From NCBI GenBank assembly GCA_000750105.3, contig JPHH03000040.1, forward strand, positions 248,001 to 312,000: DNA of 64,000 nt. Reading direction: 5' to 3'. The notes beneath the pieces were generated by a model that was not told where the DNA came from, searched no databases, and saw only the letters and a program-made list of their open reading frames with translations. Both the position numbers and the translations under genes were made by a program. Shown in pieces: positions 33,922-45,687 of the stretch. How positions within the stretch are numbered: position 1 is the stretch's first letter; each line of letters starts with the position of its first letter. Source of the DNA: Tolypocladium sp. Sup5 PDA-1. Lineage: Eukaryota; Ascomycota; Sordariomycetes; Hypocreales; Ophiocordycipitaceae.

Positions 33922-36795
33922 ATGCCGCGACGACAGGCAGCCTTCGATGATTATGCCTCGGCGGTGCCACAGGCACGTATCCCTCCCTCGTGCATCCCTG
34001 CCTCGCCCGCCTCTCGTCTCCGTCGCGCGAGTGCCATCGGCTGACAATGCCCTTCAGATAATTCTCTCGTCCTCGGACTCTGACTTCCTCGACCACCTCA
34101 TTCCCGTCTTAAAAGATGCCGCCAACTCTAGGAGGACCCCTGCGTTAATACAGTGCCTCACGCGCTATTCCGAGGACCGCGAAGCCGACATCGAGCGCAT
34201 CGGACTAACCAAGCACGAAGAGTTCCTCGACTCGGTTGGCAGACTGCAGCACGTCCGCGAAGGCACCGTCACTCTGACCGCCGAGATCCTCAAGCTCAAC
34301 CAATCCATCCAAGCCAGCACCGAGAAGCTTGCTGAGCAGAAGGGTGCTTTGGTCAATACAAAGGCCGTCCGCCAGAACATTGCCGACGCCGCGGATGCGC
34401 TCAGGGACTCGCTCAAAGTTCTGCATGCTGTCAATCATGCCCACGATCTCGTCCGTCGCAAGAAGTACTACTCCGCGCTCAAGTCGCTCGAGGACCTTCA
34501 AAATGAACACCTTGTCCCTATTCTTCAGAACCGCTATGCCACCCAGCACAGCCTCGCCGACGTCATTCAAAAGTCAATTCCTGGTTCGCTCAAAGCCATC
34601 TCAGAAGCCGTCATGACGGATTTGAATACCTGGCTTTTCCGCATCCGAGAAACGTCACAGTTCTTGGGCGAAGTGGCATTCTATCACACCGAATTGCGCA
34701 GGTCTCGACAGAGGAAGAGGGTTGATGACGACCAGTTCCTGTCCAACTTCAAGCTGAACTCCTCCATTGAGCTTGTATGCGATGAGAGTGAGGAATTCGA
34801 CGTCTTGGACAATGAAGAGCTCCAAGTCGAATTCACTCCACTCTTCGAGGCATTGCACATTCATGATGCCCTCGGCCAAAGCGATCGATTCCGGTCCGAG
34901 TACGCCGCCACACGACGACAGCAGAAAGACCTTCTCCTCCCAAACTCTGTCGAACTCTTGGCAGATGATGAATCATCACTGAGCAGCTTGTTGGAAGGTA
35001 TTGCTGGCTTTGCCATCATCGAAAAGGCGACCATGCGCCGGGTTCCCCACCTGCGCTCGGCGGTCGATGTGAGTCGATGCCATAAGCCGCCCACACCAGG
35101 CATTGCTAATCCAATTGCTTAATTCGTCCAGGTCGAAGAACTCTGGGAATCCATGTGCAGTGCAGCCATCAACTTGACATCAAGGGCATTGAACGAAGTT
35201 AGCAACGCCGAGATTCTACTTAAAATAAAGGGGTTCATCGCCTTGTTCATTCAAACGATGGAGGTAAGTCGAGTGCCAACGCACGCGCGCCGCTCTACGG
35301 ATGTGCCAGGTGGACTGGGCTGAACCGCACACAGGGGTGGGGATACTCGATTTCCACGCTCGATACGTTCCTCCTCACGCTCTTCGACAAGTACGCCGAA
35401 CTTCTAAAACGCCGCTTCAGCGAAGACTTTCAAGAGGTGAGTCTCATGCATTACGCATCCGCTGTTTCAATACTCATCGACGTACAGATTGTTTCCACCG
35501 ATGACTACATGCCGATGGCCATCAACTCTCTCGAGGAGTATGAGAAAGTAATCAATGTCAGCTGGTTCATACAGGATCAACCGACAGAAGAACTAACGTA
35601 TGTTTCAATGGTACATTGTGTCGCAAGCAACTGACGGTAAACAGATTCCCTTGCGTCTTGCCTTTCTCGCAGATGTACCCGCTGTGCTGCATCGACATAA
35701 GGAACTTCCTGAACCAGTTCTACTTCTTCTCCGACGACCACTTCCAGCACTCCGACGTAATTGACGAGACACTGAGGAAGGCGAGTGTGCTCCGCCCATT
35801 CCAAACTCAACATAACCTTCGGTCGAAAAGCTGACCAGAGTCAAACAGTCACTAGACGAGCTTCTCATAGAAAAAGTCTGCAAGTCATTGGTTGAGCGCC
35901 TAAGCTCCCAATATCTTGGCCAGATAGTGCAGATCCTCATTAATCTCGAGCATTTCGAGATTGCATGCCAGGAGCTGGAGCAGCTCCTGATCAGGGCGAG
36001 ATCGTCAACCTCGGCTGGTGGGCCGCTGAAACTGAACGCGACGGAGGAATTCCGCAACAACAAGAAAACCGCTGAGAAGCGAATATTTGAGCTCGTCAAC
36101 AGCAAAATCGACGATCTTGTTGACACAGCGGAATATGACTGGTGAGCATGGTGTTTCACTTACGCTGGGGGACGCTGCTGACGCTCGCTGGCAGGCTGGC
36201 CAACACTGTGACCACGGAACCGAGCAGCTATATGCAGACTTTGACTCGTTACCTCTCCAACATTATGAATTCGACATTGCTCGGTCTACCACGAGAAATC
36301 AAGGAGCTGATTTACTTTGACGCCTTGAGCCACGCCGCAAATAAAATACTGGTTGGGCTCTCCCGAAAACACATGCCGTCCATGCTCGTTCGGCTAGCTA
36401 ACACGTGCACAGGCACTTCCTCTATCTACCGATGTGAAGCACATCAACGCTCATGGTGTTTCTGCGCTCGCTCAAGACGTGCAATATTTGACGGAATTTG
36501 TCAGCAGTCTCGAGAATGGCCAGATGTTGAGGGAGAATCTGGACGAGCTTCAGCAAACTGTCAATCTAATGCAGTCGGACAATCACGAGGAGTTTTTCGA
36601 CATTTCCATCCGCAACAAGAAATACGGACGGGTTGATGCTCTTAACGGGCCTATTCTTCTGGAGAAGTACGTCGTAATGGCACGAGAACAAAGATCGGTA
36701 CTAATCCACGTCGCAGGCTTACGCCAGTTACCCAAGTTCCAGGGAGAAGCGCACCGCTGTCCAACCTGTCGTCGCGCTTCGCCATGATGAAGTGA
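33922..36795 (+). CDS. SEC15: exocyst complex subunit Sec15
   Basis: Sec15 is the exocyst subunit that binds the Rab GTPase Sec4 on secretory vesicles and links them to the tethering complex. Ten exons give 774 residues: 33922-33972, 34058-35068, 35132-35263, 35335-35436, 35488-35597, 35645-35780, 35849-36141, 36195-36351, 36413-36666 and 36717-36795. Conserved blocks are IILSSSDSDFLDHLIP after exon 1, the coiled-coil ILKLNQSIQASTEKLAEQKG, MTDLNTWLFRIRETSQFLGEVAF, the C-terminal ERLSSQYLGQIVQILINLEHFE, and IYFDALSHAANKIL. Two introns start with GC rather than GT: 33973 (CAG/GCACGT) and 35781 (AAG/GCGAGT). The second has no in-phase GT alternative; the first could instead use GTGCCA nine bases earlier. 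Convergent with hapE, 274 bp away. Confidence 0.92.
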
Positions 36796-37069
36796 AATAG
36801 GCCGGCCGATGTGGTGCTTGCCACCAAGTCAAGTGCGATGCCCCAGCATGGAGGCCTTGCCTGGGTCACAATACGCCTAGGAGGTTGCAACAGACCTTCG
36901 AATGACGCTCCTGTAGGCTGAACAAAGTATCATTTCCTTACGCCAGACCGAAACCCCAGACGACCGAGACTCACGGCGCGTCTACCGAAAACTATATACA
37001 CGAGTCAAGCTGCTTCCTGGGCGAGGCGATAGATGCCCGACAAAAGAACGTCCTTGAAATAGATCCGTC

Positions 37070-38176
37070 TCATTCAAATTCCTCGGAGGACATGGGTGCC
37101 TGTAAAGGGGCCGTATGAGCATGGCGTACACCCGAGCCGACGGGTCGCGTGCTTACCTGCTGAGGTTGCATTGCGGAATATGGGTACATGCCCTCCATCT
37201 CTCCGTACATGGATGCCGGCGCCTGGGCTTGGCCGTAGGGGGCCGAAGGAGCTTGGGGGACCTGGCCGGGATACATGTTGGGGTTTTGCCGATAGTCCTG
37301 TTCGGCGGCAAGGTGGTGACCGCCCATGTAGTCAGCGGGAGCCATGGGATGAGAGCCGTGGTTAGCTGGTTGGCCCATGTTGGCATGTTGACCTGGCATC
37401 TGGCCCTGCCCCGGGGCCGCAGGCACGGGCTGGGGCGCGGTGGCGGGCTGGGTCGTGGTCCTCTTAGCATGAGACGAGGCCTCTTCCCGGGGAACAATGT
37501 CAATTAAGAAATCAAACATATCGGACTTAGCGAGGGCCGAGGCAATGTCGGAACGCTGCAGGGTGCGGCGCTTGTTTTCCTCGGCGTGTATCCAGGCGCG
37601 CATGGTGAGTTCAGTGATGAAGATGTCGCAGCCCTTGGCGAAGAGGATGGGGGCCTCTGCCGAAATCATCTTGACCTCGGGGTCAGCCTTCATGACCTTT
37701 TTGATTCGCGCAAGAGGCAGCTGGTGGATCTTGTAGTCGTGCGTATCACTTTCCAAGTGGGTAATGGTCTGCTGCCAGTAGGTGGTCAAGATGTCCTTGT
37801 ACTGGCCCGTCAAGCCTTGGTGAACCTGTTGGCGAGGTGCGGGTCAGCGAGAGCACCCAAGACAACCAAGCGACGGGGGATGGGGATACAGACGTTTGCC
37901 CAGGGGCCGGTGTAGAGCTCGGCTGGAGCGAATCCTTGCGAAGCTAACTGGACGCCTTGTCAGACGAAGCACCGTGGATGGGTGAGGAGACGGGGGCTAC
38001 AGACGGCAGCGCAGGCGCCTTTGGACAAGTCAGTATCAGCGCTGTATCTACCCAGGCACATGCGCGAGAGGCGCGGGAGGAGACTGACCATAATGGCCGC
38101 CCTGGCTAGGGTCGTAGACGGGCGCAGAGCGAGTCTGCTGGGAATGCGACTGCCCTGGTTGGTTCTGCGGATCCAT
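37070..38176 (-). CDS. hapE: CCAAT-binding factor subunit HapE (NF-YC)
   Basis: HapE is the NF-YC histone-fold subunit that dimerises with HapC and, with HapB, binds CCAAT boxes. Exons are 38176-38089, 37943-37894, 37825-37157 and 37099-37070. The N-terminus is [14 protein letters not shown]. The fungal-specific [18 protein letters not shown] lies just before the histone fold ([74 protein letters not shown]). The C-terminal half is Gln/Pro/Met/Tyr-rich, as in other fungal HapE. The last intron (37156-37100, GTAAGC...TTTACAG, 57 bp) has no stop and is a multiple of three, so a retained form 19 residues longer is possible; the spliced end is APMSSEEFE. Confidence 0.92.
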
Positions 38177-38820
38177 TGCAGCGACTCAAGGCGGGCTGGC
38201 AGTCGGGCGCGAATTGGGAGACGGGGGGCAAGCAGGCAAAGGCGCGAGAAGTCGGACGACGCGCCGATGACCACCGGTAATAGAAGATGCGATAGATCGG
38301 ATGATGGGTTGCGCCGGGAAGCTACAAGCTGCTGTAGCGCGTAATTAGAGCGGATGCTGAGATGGAGGTTGCGGCGAGTGAGCTGATGAGCAGTGACGAG
38401 TGGCTGGTGAGTGGGATGGATGAATGGTGAGAGATGAGTGGTGGTGAGCTCCTCGGTGAACGGCTCTGGTGGGACAGTCAGAAATGCGTTCGGCGCCCAG
38501 CAGCTCCGCCATGGAGACTTGGTACCAGGTACCACATTGGTGACCTCACTATAGCGTGCATTGCTGCAGCCTCGCCCCACCGTCTCAAGTCCCCAGTACT
38601 TCTCAGATGCCCTGCACAACAGCCCAATCCAGCCTCGCCGCCTAGCGCGTTGCTTAGGTAAGGTGACCCGCCTTACCTAATCGATTGTGTGGTGCGTGGG
38701 GCCCCCACGTCGATTTGGCTCACCATATCTGTGGACCTTTTTTTTTTCCTTTCCTTCCTCCTGTACTCATCTCGCTCGCGATCCGCTGGCGGTGTCGACG
38801 CAACCTACTGGCCCCAGACC
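38177..38820. promoter_or_regulatory. divergent hapE/FCF2 promoter region
   Basis: A 644-bp divergent spacer. A short T9 run followed by CT-rich sequence lies at about 38738-38770 before FCF2, typical of a fungal core promoter. No gene was seen. Confidence 0.5.
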
Positions 38821-39675
38821 ATGCCAGATATTGTCGATGGTCAGGTCGAGGAGCTCCTCCGCGAGGCCGAGCAGCGCCTGCGGGGGGCCTCGGCTCCGGC
38901 TCGTCCAATGCCACCCGTGCCGGTGAAGGACTCTGCTCCGGCTGCCGAGCCATCAGCTACCGTCTCCAAAGAGCAGCTTGCCGTGCGGAAACCGCAAGCA
39001 CAGCCAACCCGGAAAGAGACGAAAAAGGTGAGTTGACGGACAATTCCGCCCGTGACTTTTCTTGGTTTGCACTCGAGCGAAAATAGTGATGAGAACGAGC
39101 CGCTCGCGGTCTTATGACACGGGACGAGCATCCGTTTTGGATCATAGGCCCGTGGCTTCATGATTTATTGCATATCATAGTTACTCTGAATTTTCTCGCC
39201 AACCAAAAACAGCAACAGCTTGCTACTACTCCCGTCCCCTTTGGGAAACCTCTTTGCCTCATCGTTGGAGAGGGATGCTTGCTTGCACTTCGGCTCGCTG
39301 ACTCGCCCAACCTAGGACACGGCCGGACCAAACTGGTTCAATCTCCCCAAAACGGATCTCACACCCGAGTTCAAGCGAGATTGGCAGCTGTTGCGCATGC
39401 GTGGACTGTTGGACCCCAAGCATCAGAAGAAAGCTCTGCGGTCGGCTCCACCTGAATACTCGCGCATCGGCCAAGTCATAGGGGGCCCGGCCGACTTCTA
39501 CAGTGCGAGACTCACCCGCAAGGAAAGGAAACAGACAATCTTTGAGGAAGTCATGGGTGCACATGACGGGGACAAGCTTAAGGGCAAGTACGCCGGAATA
39601 CAGCGAAACAAGACTTCGGGGAAGAAGGCCTTCTATCAGAGGGTGGTGTCGCAAAGGCGAAAGCGCCAGAACTGA
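38821..39675 (+). CDS. FCF2: rRNA-processing protein Fcf2
   Basis: Fcf2 is a nucleolar protein of the small-subunit processome needed for early pre-rRNA cleavages of 18S maturation. Exon 1 is 38821-39027 and exon 2 is 39316-39675, giving 188 residues. Exon 2 holds the Fcf2 domain: GPNWFNLPKTDLTPEFKRDW, RGLLDPKHQKKALR, FYSARLTRKERKQT and a basic C-terminus ending in QRRKRQN. Exon 1 encodes an acidic then Lys/Pro-rich tail opening MPDIVDGQVEELLREAEQRL. The ATG at 38821 is preferred over in-frame 38689, whose extension is hydrophobic and unlike the family. The 288-bp intron is long for this window; the acceptor CAACCTAG is in phase, but an undetected extra exon is possible. Confidence 0.85.
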
Positions 39676-40470
39676 GGAATCATGGTCCGCCACCGTCTTC
39701 GATACCGGGCTTCTGGATGGCCTCGAACCTCGAGGGAAGCCCATCGACCTGCTGCCGCCTGTGGTCAACCCCTCTGCAATCCGGGACATTGCCGGTGACT
39801 ACGCAACCAAAGTTTGCATCACCATGGCACGCCTACATGGCCAAAACACGGTTGGGTCTCTGAACTCGAACCAAGGTACAGGAGCCAGGGCTTTTTGGAC
39901 GCCAAACAAAGGTCGGGGAAGAGGATGCCGCGCCCTGCTTTGTGCCTCAGAGCCGCGACACAGCATGGGCGAGGCTCAGGGCGAAGCTGCCATCAATCAG
40001 CCTCGGCGTTGTACTAGTAACCAGCCTGCTGCTATGCCAATGCTACCATGCTGTGCAAGAGCACGCTGTTGCACATCCAGCTCCTTGCGGCAATGAGAAG
40101 CAGCATGTGCCCGAGTGGCACAGGCGATTTGCGCCTTTCGACCTTGGCGCGCGAAGAACGGGAGCTGTGTGCTCTGCCGCAGCTAGTAGTAGTCAGACGA
40201 AGCTGTGTATGCTCGTCGTAGTGTATTAATAGTACATGATATACCGTGTAGCTCATCTTTTTCCGTGATTTGGACCGGGACTTTTCTCTGCGTGTAGGTT
40301 TCGTCTGGCTCTGACACGGCTCCATAAAAACCGCCAGCTGTGTGCAGTGATTGGCCCGTGGGCGATATCCAGCTATTTTTCTCTGCTCCATCACCACGAT
40401 CGCGACAAAGGCACGGTCATCGCCAGCAACCCAACGTCGTCAGAATCCCATATGCGCTGGCACCGGCAAA
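39676..40470. other. intergenic region
   Basis: 795 bp between FCF2 and RSM10. An open frame of 197 codons starting inside FCF2 (39503-40096) overlaps its coding exon and is not credible. A reverse CCAAT box lies at about 40350. No gene was recognised. Confidence 0.5.
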
Positions 40471-41289
40471 ATGCTCCGCCCAACTGCTAGGCCCCTGGCG
40501 CGTCTTCAGGTACGTCTGTTCCTGACGCATCACTGTCGACAATGGCAGCGCCCGCTAACGATAGCCAGGTCGCGGCACAATGGACTGCGCGGCGAACCCA
40601 AGCCTCGCTGTACGTCGACTACGAAGGACACCATTGTCCGGTACCTCCCGACTAACTTTTTCAGGGCCTCGGACAGTGACAGGGTCCCGGAACGGTCGTT
40701 GACCACCGATACGAAGCAATTACGCCGCCCGCGCTCCCTCCAGGCGCTTCACCTCAAGCCATTGAAACGCGAGGCCGAGTTTGGCATCCCCTCATGCGAC
40801 CTACAGCTGCGGTCCTTCAGCACCCAGCCCCTCGAGTTCTTCGCCGACTTCGCGTTGCGAGCCGCCTACTACCTTGGCCTGCCGGCGTACGGACCCGTGC
40901 CACTGCCGCATATCACGGAACGATGGACGGTCCCCCGAAGCCATTTCATTTTCAAGAAGTCGCAGGAGAACTTTGAGCGCGTGACGCTACGGCGCATGAT
41001 TCAGATCAAGGACGGGAACCCGGAGACGGTGCAGCTGTGGCTGGCCTACCTGCGGAAACACCAATACTACGGCGTGGGCATGAAGGCCAATGTGTGGGAG
41101 TTTAGCCAGGCGGGCGTCGGCCGGTCCATGGAGCTGCCCGAGAGCCAGTTGAAGGAGCTGGACCCTTCGTGGTCGCACCTTGGGCAAACCAAGACCATGG
41201 GCACGGCTGACAAGGTGGAGGAGCTGCTCAACAGCCGCCGTTTTAAGGAAGCGGCGGGCTTGAGACAACCGCTGGCGCCCAACAAATAG
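40471..41289 (+). CDS. RSM10: mitochondrial ribosomal protein S10 (Rsm10)
   Basis: This is the uS10m subunit of the mitochondrial small ribosomal subunit. Exons are 40471-40509, 40569-40609 and 40665-41289, giving 234 residues. The start MLRPTARPLARLQ is basic and acid-free, a good mitochondrial presequence. The uS10 core runs from LQALHLKPLKREAEFGIP through CDLQLRSFSTQPLEFFADFA, GPVPLPHITERWTVPRSHF, FKKSQENFERVTLRR and VQLWLAYLRKH. An unspliced reading frame also runs through from the same ATG, so this gene could be annotated without introns. I prefer two introns of 59 and 55 bp because both have GTACGT donors, CTAAC branch sites and CAG ends, and the phases agree. Confidence 0.88.
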   Translation: MLRPTARPLARLQVRLFLTHHCRQWQRPLTIARSRHNGLRGEPKPRCTSTTKDTIVRYLPTNFFRASDSDRVPERSLTTDTKQLRRPRSLQALHLKPLKREAEFGIPSCDLQLRSFSTQPLEFFADFALRAAYYLGLPAYGPVPLPHITERWTVPRSHFIFKKSQENFERVTLRRMIQIKDGNPETVQLWLAYLRKHQYYGVGMKANVWEFSQAGVGRSMELPESQLKELDPSWSHLGQTKTMGTADKVEELLNSRRFKEAAGLRQPLAPNK

Positions 41290-41869
41290 GTCAGACAGGG
41301 CAGGAATCATGCCATGTACTTGTATGACCTGGGAGGTGAATACCATGTATACTATTTTGACTGCATATCTACCGTGTTTTGCAGGGGCGTGAATGAAATA
41401 CAACGCCTACGAGGCGAGGACTCGTCGAGTCTTTCACGAGGTCCTCAGGTACACACGTGTGTGTGCTCGCCGGTGCACACGACACATCATGTAGCCGCCC
41501 TCGTGTCAGTGCGTCACTACTTCGGTCCGTAGCACGTGTTTCGTCTCTGCACTGTTTCTATCCACGTGGTGCGGTTTTTGCATTTAGGTCTTTGCTGTGC
41601 ACGCCTTATTGCCCGACACAACTGACAGTTGCTGGTTGCTGGTTGCTGGTTGCTGGTTGCTGCTGGTGCCAGCTGCCCCCCACTTCAAGCACTCGCTTCC
41701 CCTCCACTTATGTAGGTACTTCGTACTCGACACCTCGACTGCAGACGACCTCCAGATCCCATGAGACATCTTCTTCAGGCTCAGCTGCCACGCGTCTCTC
41801 TTCTTGCCGCAACGCACCCTCGTACTCGGCGGCGTGGTACGATGACGAGTCGTCAACGAGCTAGCCAAG
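41290..41869. promoter_or_regulatory. KAP122 upstream region with E-boxes and heptamer repeat
   Basis: 580 bp without a gene. Three CACGTG hexamers lie at 41454-41459, 41533-41538 and 41563-41568. Five perfect tandem GTTGCTG heptamers occupy 41628-41662. The CACGTG sites could bind bHLH or bZIP factors; which gene they serve is unknown. Confidence 0.6.
41628..41662. repeat. five tandem GTTGCTG heptamers
   Basis: Five exact 7-bp copies in a row, followed by a partial CTG. They lie between the E-box cluster and the KAP122 start. Confidence 0.85.
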
Positions 41870-44800
41870 ATGCAAGACCAACCTCTCCACCTGAGCCTCG
41901 ATCAGGTGGAATCTGTCAGTTCCATTGCATACATCCCCGAGCATGGCGTTCATGAGCCTCCCACGACTAACCCACTCCAAGTTGGTATTGTCTCTCTATC
42001 AGCCAAACCCTCCAGATGTCATCGCCACGACACAGGCCACTCTGTCGCGGTTCCAGAGCTCACCGCAGGCGTGGTCCATGGTTCGCCATCTTCTCGAGCG
42101 GCCCGACAAGAAAGTCAAGTTCTTTGGTGCCCTCACCGTCATCATCAAACTCAACAAAGAGAGGTGCGTGAACCCGCTGAGAGACCGGTTTCGCTGAACC
42201 ATCAGAGTAAATACTAACGCCCACGCAGTTCTTCTCTGAGCGATGAGGACGCCGCTGAGCTTCTGGTTGGGCTGGTTGGCTGGTACTTGGGTTCCCTGAG
42301 CCAGCCGTCCGGCCCGCTCGTGTCAAGGAAGCTCGCATCCGCCATCGCGACATTCTTCCTCCACTTTCATCGACTTTGGCCGCGATACATCCGGCACCTC
42401 ATCTTCTGCCTTGCATCTCGCCAGTCGTGCCATCTCGGCTCCATCGACGACTCTGTCGACGCCGCGGCTGCCATAGCCAGCCTAGATCCCGCACAGCTTC
42501 AGGCTGCGCTCTGGGTAGTCACGAGTATCATGGAAGATGTTGGCAGGTTCGACTTGAACGCGGGAAATAAGTAGGCCAATTTCTTCAGCCGCCAATCTCT
42601 CCGTTACTAACTCTTCTCAGCATAGGGCTCTACGATGTCGTCCTGCAGAATACGGGGGATGCGGTGGCGCTCATGGCTAGATGTCTCTCTGCGCAAACCA
42701 GCCTTCCTGCGGCCCACGCCGAATCTATAAAATGCCTTCAGGTACCGCCCTCTTTCTCTCTCTCTCCCTTGCCACATTTCCCCGCTGACACCACCTTCCC
42801 TCTAGTCCTGGGTTTGGTTTTCCCAGCGAGTGCCGTCGGCGGAGAGCCATGTCGCGGGCTCCCTCAAACCCCTGATTGAGGCCGTCATCGCGTCGCTATC
42901 CAACGAAAATTCGTTTGATGCCTCTGTGGAGCTGCTCGTGGATATCCTCTCCAACTACCCCTCTCTAATGATAGAGACTCACTACGAATACCTGGCAAGT
43001 CTCTTCGTGGCCCCCTGGGCGGAAGTGCGCTACCAGACGCTTCTGCAGGGCGACTTTGAGTTTGAGTCGTTTCAATTTGGGCAGCTTTTGCTTGCCTTTG
43101 GCGAAGCAAAGACAGAGGCCCTCATGCAGAGCAGCGACCGCCGGAGCCAGCATCTCCTCTCCATGCTCTGCGGCCTGCTTGCTGCGGAGGGCTACCCAGT
43201 GGCGGAAGACAGGGTCTTCGTATCCGCTGTCGAATTTTGGTCAACGTTTGCGGAAACAATGGCAGATTTCGTCCACGGCGGCGAGGACGAAGCATCACCT
43301 CCATGGGCGCCGTCGGCGATGTCCCACGTGTTGGAGGCAGTATCAAATGCGTGGCGCAAGATCACGTATCCTCCATCCGAAATACTTCACCAGTGGGACT
43401 CAAACGATCGTGTCGGTTTCAGTGACGCGCGAAAGGATGTTGTGGACTTGCTGCAGTCCGCATACACCCTAGCCGGGCCTCGACTCGTCGTGACCTTTGC
43501 GGATCTTACACTCTCGGCGCTATCGAGCTCGGCCTGGCTACCGCTGGAGGCTGCAGCATTTTGCCTCGGCGGCTTGGCTGACTGCGGCAGGGACGACGCC
43601 AGATTCGACGACGCCCTAAAGCCCGTGTTCGCCTCGCCGCTGTTTTCGGTTCTCCGGGTCAGCAACGCCGACGTCCTTTCCAGGACGCGGCAGACCTGCC
43701 TCTCTCTCATCGAGCACTACACCGAGTACTTCGAAAGAAACGTCTCCTTTCTTGCGCCTGCGCTGCGTCTCCTGTTCACTGTACTTTGCGAGCCGTCCAT
43801 GGCAGCATCCGCGTCAAAGTCTATCCTGCGCCTGTGCTCGTCCTGCCGACATCACCTTCATTCAGAGACTGGTGGGTTCCTGGATGAATACAAGGCCATA
43901 GCTAGTGGGAGGCAGCTAGATTGCATTTCCAGCGAAAAGGTCCTCGGGGCAATCGCCTGCGTTGTGCAGGCTATCCCAGATCCCGACCAACGTCATAACG
44001 CCTGTGCCCGGATACTGGGATTCATCCGGAGCGACGTACACCGTGCCCGGGAGCTGGTTGCATCCTCTGTCTCAAGCCAGTCTCCTTGCACGGGGCTTCG
44101 GTGTTCTGACAATACTATTGATGAGCACCCTGGGTTGCATGTTGGCCTGAGGGCGTTGAGGTGCCTCGTGAGCGTTGGTAAAGGCTTCCAGTCACCGACC
44201 GATTCCGCGATTGATCTGGACGCTGGCGACAATCAACATCAGCAAAAGTCCAGCCATGGGTTGGATTCACTGCATGAGCAGGTCATGAGCATCATACTGG
44301 AGCTAGAGGGCATTTTTGGCGGGAACTCTGAGGTAGCGGAGTTGATCTGCAGCGTCCTCCGCACTGGGTTCTCGGAGAGCGACCCTGGTCCGTTTGTTCT
44401 CGGACCAGACGCGGTGGCTCATTACCTGACGAGCCATACGGGAGAGGCCACGAGGGTAGGCCTGCTTGTCAGCACAGCTTCTTCGTTTACGAGCTCGCTG
44501 CACTCCCACGGATCTCATAACAGGCAGGCGATCTTCTCCGCGCTGCTGCTGTGGGTAGTCGGACTTCTCAAGCAGCTTCCAGGTACGACCACTGCGCACT
44601 CTGTCGTTTGGGGGATAGCGAGGACGGTCTAACAGTCAATCAGAGCCGGAATATGACCCAGAGCTGACACAGAACGGAATCGACTTCGCCTCGCGACTCT
44701 TGGCCAAGACCGCAGCCACCGTGCTGGGTCTGCAGCCAGCGGATGCAGCCGAGTTCCTCTTTATATTTACCATACAGGTACTCGACGGGAAGGAACCTTT

Positions 44801-45337
44801 GCCAAAGGGTGCTGCTGCGGACTTCTGGGTATGCTTGACTCATCTCTCGCGATGCCGTCCACGTTGTGCGGAGCCATGGGTTGGGCTGGTGCTGACTGAT
44901 TATATAAGTCTACCTTTGTCGGCCTCAGAGGCGACGATCAGGAACTGCAGCAAGCTACTAAAAATGCCATGGGGACTCTTGGGCCGCTGCTGGCGCAGAG
45001 CCTCGCCAGGAACATCGGGGGTAACGCGTCACGAAGCGAGCTGGATAAGCTGAGCGAGCCAGTCAAGAAGCTGGTCAGTCGCCATCCCATGGCAAAGGAG
45101 TGGCTCCAGTCAGGGTTCAACCATCCCTCCTTCCCCAGCGACAAGGTCAGCCCGGAGCAGAAGGCTTTGTTCGTCAAGAAGGTTATAAGGTGTGTATCTT
45201 GGTGGGCCCGCCGTCCAAAGCATTTGCATGTCATGCTGACCTGTGGGCGCAGTCTGAGAGGGTCACGAGCCACAAACCAGGTCATCCGGGAGTTTTGGCT
45301 TTCTGCCAGGGGCAGCAGCTTCGCGTATGTCTCCTGA
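41870..45337 (+). CDS. KAP122: karyopherin-beta (Kap122/importin-13-like)
   Basis: This is a large alpha-solenoid nuclear transport receptor. Eight exons give 1005 residues: 41870-41914, 41982-42163, 42229-42570, 42621-42741, 42806-44582, 44644-44828, 44909-45189 and 45253-45337. The N-terminal HEAT/importin-N region is recognisable: LYQPNPPDVIATTQATLSRF, SPQAWSMVRHLLERPDKKVKFFGALTV. The rest is Leu-rich helical repeat with ESHVAGSLKPLIEAVI and ASLFVAPWAEVRYQTLLQGDF. The C-terminus STFVGLRGDD...RSLRGSRATNQVIREFWLSAR fits Pdr6/Kap122-type receptors. Kap122 imports TFIIA and other cargo in yeast; cargo here is unknown. Assignment to beta-karyopherins is solid, the subfamily less so. Exon 7 ends AAG/GTGTGT, in phase with exon 8. 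Confidence 0.78.
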
Positions 45338-45687
45338 GTAGGTGCTCGACGAGATGTGTTCTTTTCGATCTGGGAACCCGAAGGGTCTGCTACTCGAGCC
45401 GCTGTGAGCGGCGAAACAGTGCATGTTTCCCGCGCTGGGGTTCCGGATGAAGAACCCGGCAGCATGAGAGTACGCGAATTGGCACGACCAGGGAGAGTGG
45501 AGGACATGGCCGCAGTCAGTCCGGACACGGTAGCCACGATAGGATGGTACCCTACCGGATGGTCCCTCCCTCGTCTATAGTTACACGGTTGCATACACTG
45601 TTACTACATGGTTGTTGGTACATGAAAGGTGTGACGGAGAAGGTGGTCGAAACAAGGGTCCGACAGGAAACATGGAAACATGGGAGC
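45338..45687. other. convergent 3' spacer
   Basis: 350 bp between the ends of KAP122 and the mitochondrial TrpRS, likely two 3'UTRs. No gene was recognised. Confidence 0.5.

Noticed and set aside
39503..40096. 197-codon frame after FCF2
   Set aside because: It begins inside the FCF2 coding exon in another frame and shows no family resemblance.
40351..41289. Unspliced 312-codon reading of RSM10
   Set aside because: The frame is open by chance through two strong introns with GTACGT donors, CTAAC branches and CAG acceptors; splicing keeps phase and gives a plausible presequence.
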